Shown: positions 8,444 to 17,764, numbered from the stretch's first letter. The stretch: 58,601 nucleotides of DNA from Nitrospinaceae bacterium (GCA_029261555.1 JAJDBB010000051.1:1-58601), one strand, 5' to 3'. Numbers and translations are program-made. The notes: a model not told the origin generated them from the sequence alone.

Positions 8444-9367
8444 ATGAAGATTCTGGCTCATGTCCATACTTTTAACGACGAATTGGTTATCGACGATTGC
8501 ATCGCCTCGTTGACGTCCCAGACTTATCCCATCGAGGAGATCATCGTCGTCGACAACCATTCCATGGACGGAACCCTCGACCGAAAATTTCCCGATAAAG
8601 TAACCGTTCTGCCTCAAGAGGAAAACCTGGGGACCAGTGGCGCCATCCCCATAGGTATGGAATACGCCTATTCAAAAGGGTACGACTGGATATGGGTTTT
8701 GGACGCCGACAGCGTCCCGGATAACGACGCCCTGGAAAAGCTGATAGCGCGCTACGAAGGGTTTCCCCCCGAACAGCGTGAAAAAGTGGGGTTCATCGCC
8801 TCCCTGCCGGTATACCTTCCCAGCTTGAAGCCTCAGCACGGCGGAATATACTCCAAATTTGGAATCGTCGGCGTTCGTCCCGATGAAGACGCGCCTTATT
8901 ATCCCTGCGCCTTCAATATCTGGTCGGGTTGCCTCTACCGGATGAAAATGGTCCGTTCCGTTGGTTACCCCAACAAGGATTATTTTCTCGACTGGGGAGA
9001 GTTTGAATATGGCCACCGTGTTTTGAGAAATCATTTCGACGGATACATCGACCAGAAAAGCGTTTTGTATCACAACACCGCTGGAGTTCCCAGCTTGAGA
9101 AAAACGATCGTTCCCTGGGGACCGTTCAAATTATCCGGTTTTGAATTCCCGCCCCTGCGTTGCTACTATATGGCGCGCAACATGACCTTTTTCTCCCTCT
9201 ATGACAACCGCCAAAAATGGGCGATCACTCTTTTAAGAAACGCAATAAAACTGGGAAGGTTTTTATTTGGCTTTTATTTGCAGAAGGAATCCCATCAGGC
9301 TGAAATCAAGGCAATGTGGCGGGGAATACGGGACGGCTTTAGCAATAAATTAAAAAACCGATATTGA
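8444..9367 (+). CDS. GT2 glycosyltransferase, array member 3
   Basis: A 307-residue paralogue with IIVVDNHSMDGTLDRKF, ENLGTSGAI, WVLDADSVPDNDALEKL, WSGCLYRMK, DWGEFEYGHRV, PPLRCYYMARNM and a C-terminal RGIRDGF...NRY. ATG 8444 is chosen over the TTG three bases earlier because it aligns with the MKI start of its relatives and keeps the 3-base gap seen at the next two junctions. It is closest to member 2 in the middle and C-terminal blocks. Substrate unknown. Confidence 0.87.
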   Translation: MKILAHVHTFNDELVIDDCIASLTSQTYPIEEIIVVDNHSMDGTLDRKFPDKVTVLPQEENLGTSGAIPIGMEYAYSKGYDWIWVLDADSVPDNDALEKLIARYEGFPPEQREKVGFIASLPVYLPSLKPQHGGIYSKFGIVGVRPDEDAPYYPCAFNIWSGCLYRMKMVRSVGYPNKDYFLDWGEFEYGHRVLRNHFDGYIDQKSVLYHNTAGVPSLRKTIVPWGPFKLSGFEFPPLRCYYMARNMTFFSLYDNRQKWAITLLRNAIKLGRFLFGFYLQKESHQAEIKAMWRGIRDGFSNKLKNRY

Positions 9368-9370
9368 CGG

Positions 9371-10294
9371 ATGAAAATAATCGCCCACATTCACACCTTC
9401 AACGACGACGACGTCATCGATGAATCCATCGACGTCTTGATGAACCAGTCCCTGCCTCTGGACGAGATCGTCCTGGTAGACAACGCGTCCACGGACGCCA
9501 CGTTGGACCGAACTTTTCCCGACAAGGTCCACGTCATCCGCCACAAGGAAAACCTGGGGACCAACGGCTCCATCATCACCGGAATGAAATATGCGATGGA
9601 GAGGGGGCACGACCTGGTGTGGCTGTTCGACGCCGATAGCGCGCCAGAAAAAGGCGCGTTGGAAAAACTCGTCGGCGTTTATGGAAACTTCACGCAAGAG
9701 GAACGCGACAAGACCAGTTTTCTGGCTTGCCGCGTGGTCGATCATCCCACGGGGGAGGAGCATCCCGCTTTTATATTCACGCCCAAAAGCGGAAGGCCCG
9801 CGCAACGCGATCCGAACCGTTCTTATTTCAAATGCGACGTCGCCATCTGGTCCGGATGCCTGTACCCGTTAAAAACGGTCCAGGACGTCGGCCTGCCTTC
9901 TTCGCATTACGTTTTGGACTGGGGCGAAATTGAATACGGGTTCCGCACAAAAAATGCCGGCCTTCAGGGTTATGTTGTGGAAGACGCGGTGATGTACCAC
10001 AATATCGGCGGCGTTCCGGGCCTTCAGGAAAACCAGATCAAAGTCGGTCCCTTCGCCTTTACCCTTTACGAACTACCACCCATCCGTTGTTATTACAAAA
10101 TTAAAAATCAGCTTTATTTCTGGCTTCACGAAAACCCCAACCGGGGCATAAAAAAAATCGTCGGCGTCTTTTACCGATCCGCCCTGTTCACGTTGAACTT
10201 CCTCGTCCGGCCAAAAAACCACGGTCCGCAGATCAAGGCTTGTTTTCGCGGGTTCTGGTACGGCCTGATCGGAAATCTGGAGAAAAGGTACTGA
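9371..10294 (+). CDS. GT2 glycosyltransferase, array member 4
   Basis: A 307-residue paralogue beginning MKIIAHIHTFNDDDVID. Motifs are VLVDNASTDATLDRTF, ENLGTNGSI, WLFDADSAPEKGALEKL, WSGCLYPLK, DWGEIEYGFR, PPIRCYYKIKNQ and a final FRGFWYGL...RY. The N-terminal 90 residues are very close to member 5 (shared HIHTFND, FPDKVHVIRH), so these two look like the most recent duplicates. The gap to the previous stop is 3 bases. Catalytic residues appear intact. Confidence 0.87.
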   Translation: MKIIAHIHTFNDDDVIDESIDVLMNQSLPLDEIVLVDNASTDATLDRTFPDKVHVIRHKENLGTNGSIITGMKYAMERGHDLVWLFDADSAPEKGALEKLVGVYGNFTQEERDKTSFLACRVVDHPTGEEHPAFIFTPKSGRPAQRDPNRSYFKCDVAIWSGCLYPLKTVQDVGLPSSHYVLDWGEIEYGFRTKNAGLQGYVVEDAVMYHNIGGVPGLQENQIKVGPFAFTLYELPPIRCYYKIKNQLYFWLHENPNRGIKKIVGVFYRSALFTLNFLVRPKNHGPQIKACFRGFWYGLIGNLEKRY

Positions 10295-10297
10295 ACC

Positions 10298-11218
10298 ATG
10301 AAGGTATTGGGACACATTCACACGTTTAACGACGAAGACGTAATCGACCAGTGCGTCGAAGCTTTGATGAAACAAAGCTATCCTTTGGATGAAATCGTGA
10401 TCGTCGACAACGCTTCGGTTGACAAAACCCTGGACCGAAAATTTCCCGACAAGGTCCACGTCATCCGCCACGACGAAAACCAGGGAACCAACGGCTCGGT
10501 AAACACGGGCATGAAATACGCCCTGGAAAAAGGCCACGACTGGATCTGGATTTTGGACGCGGACACGCTCCCCATGCCCGACGCTTTGGAAAAGCTGGTC
10601 CGGCTGTACGAGGGTTTTCCGCCGGAACTCCAGGAAAAAACCTGGACCCTGAGTTGCCTCCCGAAAGAAGAAAGGATCGAACGCCTACACCACGGCGTGA
10701 ATTTTAACGAAAAAGGCGTTTACGAAATCTCTCCCGATCCCGACGCAGAATATTACGAATGCGACGCCAACATGTGGACGGGAAGCATGTACAAACTGGA
10801 AACAGTGAAGGAAATCGGCCTGCCGGAATTGGATTACGTTTTGGACTGGGGCGACGTGATCTACGGTTATATTGGCATGCGCCGAGGATACAAGGGATTC
10901 ATCCATCAATCCAGCATCGTCCTTCACAATCTGCACCCGATGGACACGATACAGTACCTCCGCTTTGGAATTCGCAGAGTGAAGGTTTTCTGGTCGCCGC
11001 CTATTCGCTTTTACTACCTATGGCGCAACTCCACGTATTTCTGGCTCCATCTCTATCATCATAAAAACTTTTTCAACATTGTGTTGCCTCACCTGTTCAA
11101 TTTTTTGAAATGGATGATCAAGGCGACTCTCTTTATCAAGAAGCCGGGAGCCATCTTATGGGCCTGTGTGCGCGGCTTTTGGGACGGCCTGTTTAAGAAG
11201 CTTCACAACCGTTACTGA
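10298..11218 (+). CDS. GT2 glycosyltransferase, array member 5
   Basis: A 306-residue paralogue: MKVLGHIHTFNDEDVID, VIVDNASVDKTLDRKF, ENQGTNGSV, WILDADTLPMPDALEKL, WTGSMYKLE, DWGDVIYGY, PPIRFYYLWRN and VRGFWDGL...NRY. The WSG block is WTG here and the acidic block is DWGDVIY rather than DWGEFEY, hinting at altered specificity. It begins 3 bases after member 4 and ends 14 bases before the second flippase, so the array feeds directly into a flippase gene. Confidence 0.87.
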   Translation: MKVLGHIHTFNDEDVIDQCVEALMKQSYPLDEIVIVDNASVDKTLDRKFPDKVHVIRHDENQGTNGSVNTGMKYALEKGHDWIWILDADTLPMPDALEKLVRLYEGFPPELQEKTWTLSCLPKEERIERLHHGVNFNEKGVYEISPDPDAEYYECDANMWTGSMYKLETVKEIGLPELDYVLDWGDVIYGYIGMRRGYKGFIHQSSIVLHNLHPMDTIQYLRFGIRRVKVFWSPPIRFYYLWRNSTYFWLHLYHHKNFFNIVLPHLFNFLKWMIKATLFIKKPGAILWACVRGFWDGLFKKLHNRY

Positions 11219-11232
11219 TCGCGGACCGCGCC

Positions 11233-12633
11233 ATGGAAGGAAAAACTTTTTCCCAGGCCAAATTTCTGGTCGCCGAAGCGGTGGTGGGACTTTGCACGGG
11301 CCTCTTTCTGATCTTTCTGATGTCGAGGCTCCGGGGCCAGGTCTTTCTCGGACAGTACGTCGTATTCACCACCTGGACGGTGGTGTTTCAAGCCTTCGCC
11401 AACCTGGGAACGGCGGACCTGGTTCTGCGCGAAAGCGGCAAGCGGCCTGAGGAGTCGGGCCAACTGGTGGGAACGGGTCTGCAGATTTGCCTGGTCTCCT
11501 CCTTCGCGGCCATGGCCGTCATGTTTGGCGCCATCGGCCTGTTCGGCTACCCCGAGGAAGTTCAATCCGCCTTGATCGCCGCCTGTCTCACCCTGCTCCC
11601 CCTGGCCGCAAACAACTTGCTGAAAAGCGGATTCATCGCCCACAAAAAATTAAACGTCTACTTCCGAGTCGCGCTACTCGAAACTTTGACGACCTTCGCT
11701 CTCAACGGATATTTTATTCTTAACGAGTTCGGAATCATCTACATCGTCAAGACCGTGTTGATCGTAAAAAGCGTTTCCTGCCTGGTTTACCTTTATCTCC
11801 TGAATCGCACGGCGATTAAGATCGATTGGAAAATCCGGACAAAGTTACTTCGCGAATTGAGAGGTCCATTGGCTTCGTTCAGCATGATCGGTTTGTCCGC
11901 CCTGGCTTTTTGGCGGGTGGACATTCTCATGCTTTCAAAAATGACGACCATTGGGATCACGGGCGTCTACGTGACCGCGAGTAAATTCCTGGAAGTCTAT
12001 TCCTTCCTGCCCACCGCCGTGGCGCAGACCCTCTTTCCCGAAATTTCGCGGCAATGGAAGGAAGGGAAACTGGAAGCCGCCGGACTGGAACAAATCGCGC
12101 AAAAGCTTTTTTACATTGTGGTTCCCATGAGCTTTTGCACCTTCCTGTTTGCCGACGCCCTTATCGTCGCCGTCTTTGGAAGCCAATTTACCGCTTCGAT
12201 CCCGGCTCTAAAAGTGTTCATGCTGATTTATTTGATTCTGGTCTCGGACATGTTAATGTCCATTCTTTACGAGGCGGCAGGGTTTCAGAGAAATCATATG
12301 TTCATTTCCTTCACAAACATCGCCAGCAATATCGCCTTCAATTTAATTTTGATTCCTAGGTATTCGCTGTTTGGAGCTTGCCTCGCCACTCTGTTTTCAA
12401 TTTCAATTTCCTGGATATTACATCAATGGCTGGTTTCCAAAAGCGTTTTTCGCTTGAGTTGGGGGAGGATACTAACCAAGCCCATAGCCCTGGGGCTGGC
12501 TTTCGCCGTTCCGGTGGTTTTGATCGACGGGCGATTGCATTTTATGATACTGGGATTTTGCTACGTGGCAGGTTACGCGCTGGTCTATTTCTTATTTCTC
12601 AACAAAGCAAACGAGGCCCCTCAAAAAGCCTGA
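11233..12633 (+). CDS. second Wzx-type flippase / MOP superfamily membrane protein
   Basis: This 466-residue polytopic membrane protein of the polysaccharide flippase type has about 12-14 hydrophobic segments. Landmarks are AEAVVGLCTGLFLIFLMSRLRG at the N-terminus and WRVDILMLSKMTTIGITGVY mid-protein, a typical MOP pattern. It closes the GT2 array operon and probably exports the array's product. Its 3' end overlaps the convergent ligase/polymerase gene by 13 bases. It is clearly different in sequence from the flippase at 3645. Confidence 0.85.
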   Translation: MEGKTFSQAKFLVAEAVVGLCTGLFLIFLMSRLRGQVFLGQYVVFTTWTVVFQAFANLGTADLVLRESGKRPEESGQLVGTGLQICLVSSFAAMAVMFGAIGLFGYPEEVQSALIAACLTLLPLAANNLLKSGFIAHKKLNVYFRVALLETLTTFALNGYFILNEFGIIYIVKTVLIVKSVSCLVYLYLLNRTAIKIDWKIRTKLLRELRGPLASFSMIGLSALAFWRVDILMLSKMTTIGITGVYVTASKFLEVYSFLPTAVAQTLFPEISRQWKEGKLEAAGLEQIAQKLFYIVVPMSFCTFLFADALIVAVFGSQFTASIPALKVFMLIYLILVSDMLMSILYEAAGFQRNHMFISFTNIASNIAFNLILIPRYSLFGACLATLFSISISWILHQWLVSKSVFRLSWGRILTKPIALGLAFAVPVVLIDGRLHFMILGFCYVAGYALVYFLFLNKANEAPQKA

Positions 12634-14213
12634 CCCTGAGATTGGGAATGAACCCGTTCGCCCCCCGGCTCCTTAAAAACGGGAGCCTTATTCTCTTCCT
12701 CGATCCCCATTTTTTCAAAAGCCGCCACCAGGCCCGCAAACAGCCATAACATGGAATGCACCGCGTGGCCGCCGAATGGCTCCGCAAGATTGTGTACCGC
12801 CAGTCCAAAATAAGCGCCCAGTATGGCTACGGAGAAAATAGAGACGTCAAAATCGCGGGAGCCAGAACAGCGGTAAGCTTTGATCCCTATCAAAACAAAG
12901 AACCAAAAATAAAGGATGGCTCCTATGATTCCCGTTTCGATGGCGACAATCAAATAATGGTTGTGAATGACGATGACCTCCCATTTCTTTCCCTTGCCTT
13001 TTTTAAACTGAAAAATTTTGTTGGCCGCCGAACTGTTGTTGATCCCCACTCCCACTACGGGATTTTCCAGGTACATCTCAAATCCCTTTTCCAATAGATA
13101 AAACCTGTAGCTGAAGGCTTTGGGACGCGACGTCAAAAAATCGTAAATGAAGGGCGAGGCGATAATAATGACGGCGATCACCCCGGCAAGAAAAACGGCG
13201 AACTTGGACCGGGAAAAAATATTTCGAATTCTGGAAATTAAGAGAACGCTGAAAAAGCCGACGGTAAAACCTATAAATCCCGAGCGCGAAAAAGTCAGGA
13301 TCAAACCGGTCACCCCAAGCAGGAACAGAACCATCAGCGCCAACCGCGGTCCGGCTCTTTTCTGAACGACGATCAAAATCAAAACCAGCGGCAGGAGGTA
13401 TTCAAAGTAATACGCCGCATGGGCGGGGTGCGAAAAGGTGCCCTGGCTTCTCTTGGTCCGGGAGGAGGAGTCGGTTTCCGAGGTATACAGGTCGCTGGAC
13501 TCGCCCAATCCCTGGTCGCTGCGTTCCTGGTAAATCCCGCCAAACGCGCTCTCCGTGGTTTGAAGTTGAAAGGCGGCGATCACCGCCACCGCTTCAATCA
13601 GGATCCCCAGCACCAGCGCCGCCATGATACCGCGAACGTATTTTTTTGAGTTCACATTGTTGGCGAGGTAGAGAAACGAAAGAAAATAAATCCCCTGGCG
13701 CGTTAATTCAAAAAAACTGAGCTGCAGGGATATCGCGTGGGCCAGCGAACCAAGCGTCGCCCAGGCCAGATACATCACGGGAATCCAGGCGAACTTTGGA
13801 AAATAAATTTTCTCCTCGCGAAAAGCCAGACGGCACAGCCAGGGAATCATGAGCAGTATGAGAACGATATCGGAAAGATATAAATGGACGCTGAGATTGC
13901 CCGAAGACGGCATGCCGTATTCCTGAAACAGAACCCAGGGCTTTGCCATCCAACTAGTCAGACGTTTGCTGATATCGAATAATAAGGAAAGTGAAAAGAG
14001 GAACAACCAGTACAGTTTGGGATCTTTTAAAATCAGCGTGGGCAAAAAGACGGCGACGCCGCCAAACAAAAAGATAACAAGCATGGGCCGCAAGGCGGAT
14101 AGAGCGGCGAAGGTGAACAAGGCGACGCCAATCCCCGCCAACAGCGGCAGAAAAATCGTTTGAAACGTTTTGTTTGTTTTCCGGGAGGTAAGGTACATGG
14201 TTTCCCCGGTCAT
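12621..14213 (-). CDS. O-antigen ligase / Wzy-like polymerase membrane protein
   Basis: This protein of about 530 residues has 10-12 membrane segments and the Wzy_C/WaaL signature: FSHPAHAAYYFEYLLPL and ILTFSRSGFIGF, then NPVVGVGINN, a periplasmic loop and VIHNHYLIVAIETGIIGA. Such proteins polymerise repeat units or ligate polymer to an acceptor in the periplasm. ATG 14213 gives the longest form; an in-frame ATG at 14198 has a better GGGGA site and may be the true start. It lies downstream of the Wza-like and hydrolase-like genes but after a hairpin, so it may be transcribed separately. Confidence 0.85.
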   Translation of the reverse strand: MTGETMYLTSRKTNKTFQTIFLPLLAGIGVALFTFAALSALRPMLVIFLFGGVAVFLPTLILKDPKLYWLFLFSLSLLFDISKRLTSWMAKPWVLFQEYGMPSSGNLSVHLYLSDIVLILLMIPWLCRLAFREEKIYFPKFAWIPVMYLAWATLGSLAHAISLQLSFFELTRQGIYFLSFLYLANNVNSKKYVRGIMAALVLGILIEAVAVIAAFQLQTTESAFGGIYQERSDQGLGESSDLYTSETDSSSRTKRSQGTFSHPAHAAYYFEYLLPLVLILIVVQKRAGPRLALMVLFLLGVTGLILTFSRSGFIGFTVGFFSVLLISRIRNIFSRSKFAVFLAGVIAVIIIASPFIYDFLTSRPKAFSYRFYLLEKGFEMYLENPVVGVGINNSSAANKIFQFKKGKGKKWEVIVIHNHYLIVAIETGIIGAILYFWFFVLIGIKAYRCSGSRDFDVSIFSVAILGAYFGLAVHNLAEPFGGHAVHSMLWLFAGLVAAFEKMGIEEENKAPVFKEPGGERVHSQSQGQAF

Positions 14214-14257
14214 TGGGAGGGAGAAAAAATTTAACGGGATTTTTAAAACGAGCCGAA

Positions 14258-14294
14258 GGGAGAGTCCGGTTTAACTAAACGAACGGACCCTCCC
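14258..14294 (-). terminator. imperfect GC-rich hairpin after the secreted hydrolase-like gene
   Basis: GGGAGAGTCCG (14258-14268) pairs with CGGACCCTCCC (14284-14294) with a single A/C mismatch across a 15-base loop. It lies immediately 3' of the gene ending at 14305. On the minus strand only a loose GTTTT run follows, so termination may be partial. Confidence 0.5.
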
Positions 14295-14304
14295 CCCGGT
14301 TTCA

Positions 14305-16407
14305 TTATTTTAGTTTAGCTTCAATCTCATCCAAAACCTTTTCCGCTTTTCCAATTTCCCCGGCCTTCATGTGCTGGTCGAGCAATTGCAACTTGCTTTG
14401 GATGGCGCTCATGCTTCCGCCCTTCTGCTGAAACTTTTGAATCTTGGAAGGCAGAGCTTTCATGCGCGAAGGCAGATCGGAAGAACCGGAACCGCCGCTA
14501 GAGCCGCCTCCCGCGTTTCCTCCTCCGCCGGAACCGCTGTCGGTTTTGATATCAAGCTCCTTACCTTCCACCAAAGTCTCGCCGCGCAGAAACTTTTTAT
14601 ACGCGGCAATGGCTTCCTTGCTTTCGGTGGCCGTCGTGTAGGCTCCCTGGCCGCCCTGGAATCCGCCGAAGATCACTATGACCTTGCCGCCATGGTTGTA
14701 AATCCGGGCCAGGTAGGTTTCCCAGTCGACAAACGATTGCCCCGCGCCTCCGCTATGAGTTCCGGCGGTGAGCATGACGTTGGTGCCCTCCACCATTCCC
14801 CAGGTGGAATTTCCGTTATCGGCAAGGGCCTTGTAGATGTCGTCAAACATTCCCACCGCCGGGTACAGGCTGTAGCCGGGATTGGAATATTTATTGAACG
14901 CAGTCCAAAACGCCCGGAACACGGTAGACTGCGGCATATCGCGAATCTTTTTCACGGACATGGCGGATTTCAGGGAATCCATATCCTTTTTAGGAATGGG
15001 CGCGATGTGCGTGAAGATCAACTCCTTGTTGATCCCCGCGTCGTAAACCCCCTTGGCCATCCGCTCCATATGGCGTTGCAAAATTTTCTCCCGTTCGCGG
15101 TCGAAGTCTGCCGGTGGGTTGCTGGCGCTGAACCCCCGCTCCGTGAGCGAGCAATAGCCGTCTGCCAGGTTGGACTCCCACCCGACGACGACCCCGGCGA
15201 ACAAATCTTCCTTGCCGGCGTTTTTCAATTTATCCACGCCCTTCTTCACGGCTTTGCCGACGACGTCGCGCGCATAATGCGTCACCGCGTCGCGGACCGC
15301 TTGTTTTTCGTAACACAATTGCGGAGCCAACTGGTCGTTGGGCAACCAGCCGACCTTCAACTTGACGCTTGGCGTTCCATTCCAATCCTTCCACTCGGCG
15401 TTTTTACCGTCGATCAACTTTCGCCCGTCGGTTCCTTTAGCGTTTCGCCAGAACATGTAATCGTCCAGGTGAAAACTCACCGCCAGGTTTTTTTCCAACC
15501 CGATTTCAAAAGCGTCCCGGATGGTTCCGCTGATTTCCGATTCGGTTTGGTCCATGGCGAACGGGCCGATGGAGAATCCCAGTTTGCGGTCGTTGTGCAT
15601 GTTTTGAGGCATGACCTGGCTTTTAATATCTTTAATATAATTTTCAAAAAAGGACTTGCTGTTGCCCGAGGTGAAGACGCCGGAATTTTTGTCCGGAACG
15701 CCCGTGAAAATCTGAAACAACAAATATTTGGTATTTGTCTTTTTGGAAAATCCCGCGCTCGGCGTATCCATGGTCTCCGACGAAGGGGGAGGAGAAGACT
15801 GCGGGGAGGAAGACGACTGACCTTGCGACTGGGAAGCCGTCGTACTCGAGCTTCCCGTAGAACCGTCCAAAATCCCCAGGACTTCGTCCAGTTTTATAGA
15901 GGCGTCGTCCATCTTTCCCTGTTTCATCAGATCCTGAAATTCCTGCATGAGAGGCTGGACTTTGGCCATATCGCCGCCCTTGGATTGAAAGTCCTTCATC
16001 TTCTGTTGGAAATCCTTCATCTTGTTCTGAATGGCCGCGCCCTGGTCGCTCGCGCCGCCGCCCTGCGACCCTTGCCCCTGCTGGCTTTGAGAATTTTGGC
16101 CGCCGCCGGACGTGCCCTGCTGGTTTTCCGGTTGAGATTGTTCCTGACCGCCTTGAGATTGACCTTGCCCTTCCTGGGACCGCTGTTTTCTCCCCGGAAG
16201 TATCTCCATGAAGTTTTTCTTTAGTTTATTAAAGAATCCGCCTTCCGAGTTTTCCTGCGCCATCATGGAACTCGTAGCGGCAAGTTTCGAAAAATTTTCC
16301 TGACCCCTGTCCGGAGTCGTCGAGGCGATCGAAGCCAACACAGGAGAGGCAAATAAGAACGCGCACAGTATGAACAGAACGGATGAGATTGCTTTTCTCA
16401 TATTCAT
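14305..16407 (-). CDS. secreted hydrolase-like protein with two copies of a helical motif
   Basis: This 700-residue protein has a signal peptide (residues 1-25, cleavage near PVLA). A Gln/Ser/Gly-rich low-complexity region (75-125), helical motif copy 1 (about 128-182) and a Ser-rich linker follow. A folded domain (about 225-605) comes next, then a Gly/Ser linker and motif copy 2 (about 645-700). The folded domain has alternating hydrophobic strands and acidic blocks (VVGWESNLADG, GMVEGTNVML) reminiscent of TIM-barrel glycoside hydrolases, but I cannot name a family. It starts 10 bases after the Wza-like gene, so it is probably co-expressed and acts on or anchors the exported polymer. AGAGG precedes ATG 16407. 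Confidence 0.75.
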   Translation of the reverse strand: MNMRKAISSVLFILCAFLFASPVLASIASTTPDRGQENFSKLAATSSMMAQENSEGGFFNKLKKNFMEILPGRKQRSQEGQGQSQGGQEQSQPENQQGTSGGGQNSQSQQGQGSQGGGASDQGAAIQNKMKDFQQKMKDFQSKGGDMAKVQPLMQEFQDLMKQGKMDDASIKLDEVLGILDGSTGSSSTTASQSQGQSSSSPQSSPPPSSETMDTPSAGFSKKTNTKYLLFQIFTGVPDKNSGVFTSGNSKSFFENYIKDIKSQVMPQNMHNDRKLGFSIGPFAMDQTESEISGTIRDAFEIGLEKNLAVSFHLDDYMFWRNAKGTDGRKLIDGKNAEWKDWNGTPSVKLKVGWLPNDQLAPQLCYEKQAVRDAVTHYARDVVGKAVKKGVDKLKNAGKEDLFAGVVVGWESNLADGYCSLTERGFSASNPPADFDREREKILQRHMERMAKGVYDAGINKELIFTHIAPIPKKDMDSLKSAMSVKKIRDMPQSTVFRAFWTAFNKYSNPGYSLYPAVGMFDDIYKALADNGNSTWGMVEGTNVMLTAGTHSGGAGQSFVDWETYLARIYNHGGKVIVIFGGFQGGQGAYTTATESKEAIAAYKKFLRGETLVEGKELDIKTDSGSGGGGNAGGGSSGGSGSSDLPSRMKALPSKIQKFQQKGGSMSAIQSKLQLLDQHMKAGEIGKAEKVLDEIEAKLK

Positions 16408-16417
16408 GGTTAACCTC

Positions 16418-17764
16418 TTAAGGATTCAAATTAATGGAAGTTCCTACGCCGCCGCTGGATTCGGTCAGGGTGCTTTTGACGCTGGAACCTAAAATGATCC
16501 CCGATTGCAGGGACAAAATCGGTTGCAGGAGCTTGTTGGCAAACTCGAGATATCTTTCCGCGCTTCCCATGGCGTCCTTGGGAACGTAGATTACGTCGCC
16601 GGTTTCGAGGGGGATGTTATATTCCAAACGGCCTTCGCGCGTGATGCTCCTCGCGTCGACCATGTACATAGCGGGTTCCACCAACCCGTCCCGTATAAGA
16701 ATCACGTTCTGGGTCTGCGCGGTTTTATTGTATCCACCGGCCATGGCGATTGCATTAAGATAATGCAAGGTTCCCTGCCATGTCACGATACCCGGTTTTT
16801 TGACCTCGCCGATCACGTAAATCCTGTTGTCGCTGGAGCTGGGAATAAAAATAGAATCGTTGGCCTGTAGCAAAATATTCTGGCTCCGGTCGCCCTTCTT
16901 GAACAGCTTGTCAAAGTTTACGGGCAGCAACTCCTCATCGCGAAAAAACACGGCTCGTTTCAAGTCGGCGTCTTCGTTCAATCCTCCCGCTGAGGAAATT
17001 CCTTCCACCAGCGAGGTCGGGGATTTTAATTTCAAAATTCCCGGTTGGTCCACCGCTCCCAAAATCGAAACCTTCCTGCTGTTGTATTCCGTGACGGTGA
17101 CGTTAACGATTGGATCGTAAATCTTGATGGGCTTGCTGTTATATTCCTTGATATTGACGGCGACGATGGGGTTGAGCGCCAGTTCGGAAAGGGACTCCGC
17201 AATCTCTTTTCGCAACTCCTCCACCGAGCGCCCGGCGGCCTGAACATCGCCCGCCGGCATGATGGAGATTTTTCCGTCGGGCCGAATTTCCTGATTGGTC
17301 CCCAGATCGGCGTGACCAAACACCTTGACGTCGATCACGTCCCCCGCGCCCAGAACATACGGCTTGGAACTGTCGGTTTTGAGTTGCCTGATAATTTCCC
17401 CGCGAATTTCCTGCACGCTCAATCCTGCGGCGGACATATCTCCCATGGGGAAAAAAGAAATTTTTCCGTCTGGCCGAACCCTCTGGGTATCGTTCATATC
17501 CGTATCGTTGAGGACGGAGATGGAGATCACGTCTTCCACTCCCAGAAGATACGGTTCCGAAATTTCCTTGCCGGTTTTTAGCGGGACGTCTTTGGGAAGA
17601 AGCCGGGCCTTGGCGGGAAGGGATTTTATGGGAAGCGGAGAACTGCGTTTTTGAAGGGCTTCTTTATCCAAAGCGCAGGCGGACAGAAAAAAAAGGGTCG
17701 CAAAAAAAACAACCCCTGCCCTGAACATAAAATTTTTATTAAAGCGTTCGTCCAAAATTTTCAT
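16418..17764 (-). CDS. Wza-like polysaccharide export lipoprotein with duplicated export domain
   Basis: About 448 residues from ATG 17764, with GAGGGG directly upstream. A frame extension to 17857 exists but puts extra charged sequence before the signal. A lipoprotein signal ends LSAC. Then come two successive poly-export domains (YLLGVEDVISISV...RPDGKISFFPMGD and YVLGAGDVIDVKV...RPDGKISIMPAGD) and a doubled strand pair (VAVNIKEYNSKPIKI, VNVTVTEYNSRKVSI). Two SLBB domains (SILGAVDQPGI, YVIGEVKKPGI) and a hydrophobic C-terminal segment follow. The family forms the outer-membrane polysaccharide channel; one export domain is usual, so the duplication is notable. Confidence 0.9.
   Translation of the reverse strand: MKILDERFNKNFMFRAGVVFFATLFFLSACALDKEALQKRSSPLPIKSLPAKARLLPKDVPLKTGKEISEPYLLGVEDVISISVLNDTDMNDTQRVRPDGKISFFPMGDMSAAGLSVQEIRGEIIRQLKTDSSKPYVLGAGDVIDVKVFGHADLGTNQEIRPDGKISIMPAGDVQAAGRSVEELRKEIAESLSELALNPIVAVNIKEYNSKPIKIYDPIVNVTVTEYNSRKVSILGAVDQPGILKLKSPTSLVEGISSAGGLNEDADLKRAVFFRDEELLPVNFDKLFKKGDRSQNILLQANDSIFIPSSSDNRIYVIGEVKKPGIVTWQGTLHYLNAIAMAGGYNKTAQTQNVILIRDGLVEPAMYMVDARSITREGRLEYNIPLETGDVIYVPKDAMGSAERYLEFANKLLQPILSLQSGIILGSSVKSTLTESSGGVGTSINLNP

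Noticed and set aside
14371-16224. 617-codon open frame on the plus strand
   Set aside because: It is fully antisense to the secreted hydrolase-like gene, which has a signal peptide, ribosome site and operon context. The antisense product is Arg/Leu-rich with no recognisable motif.
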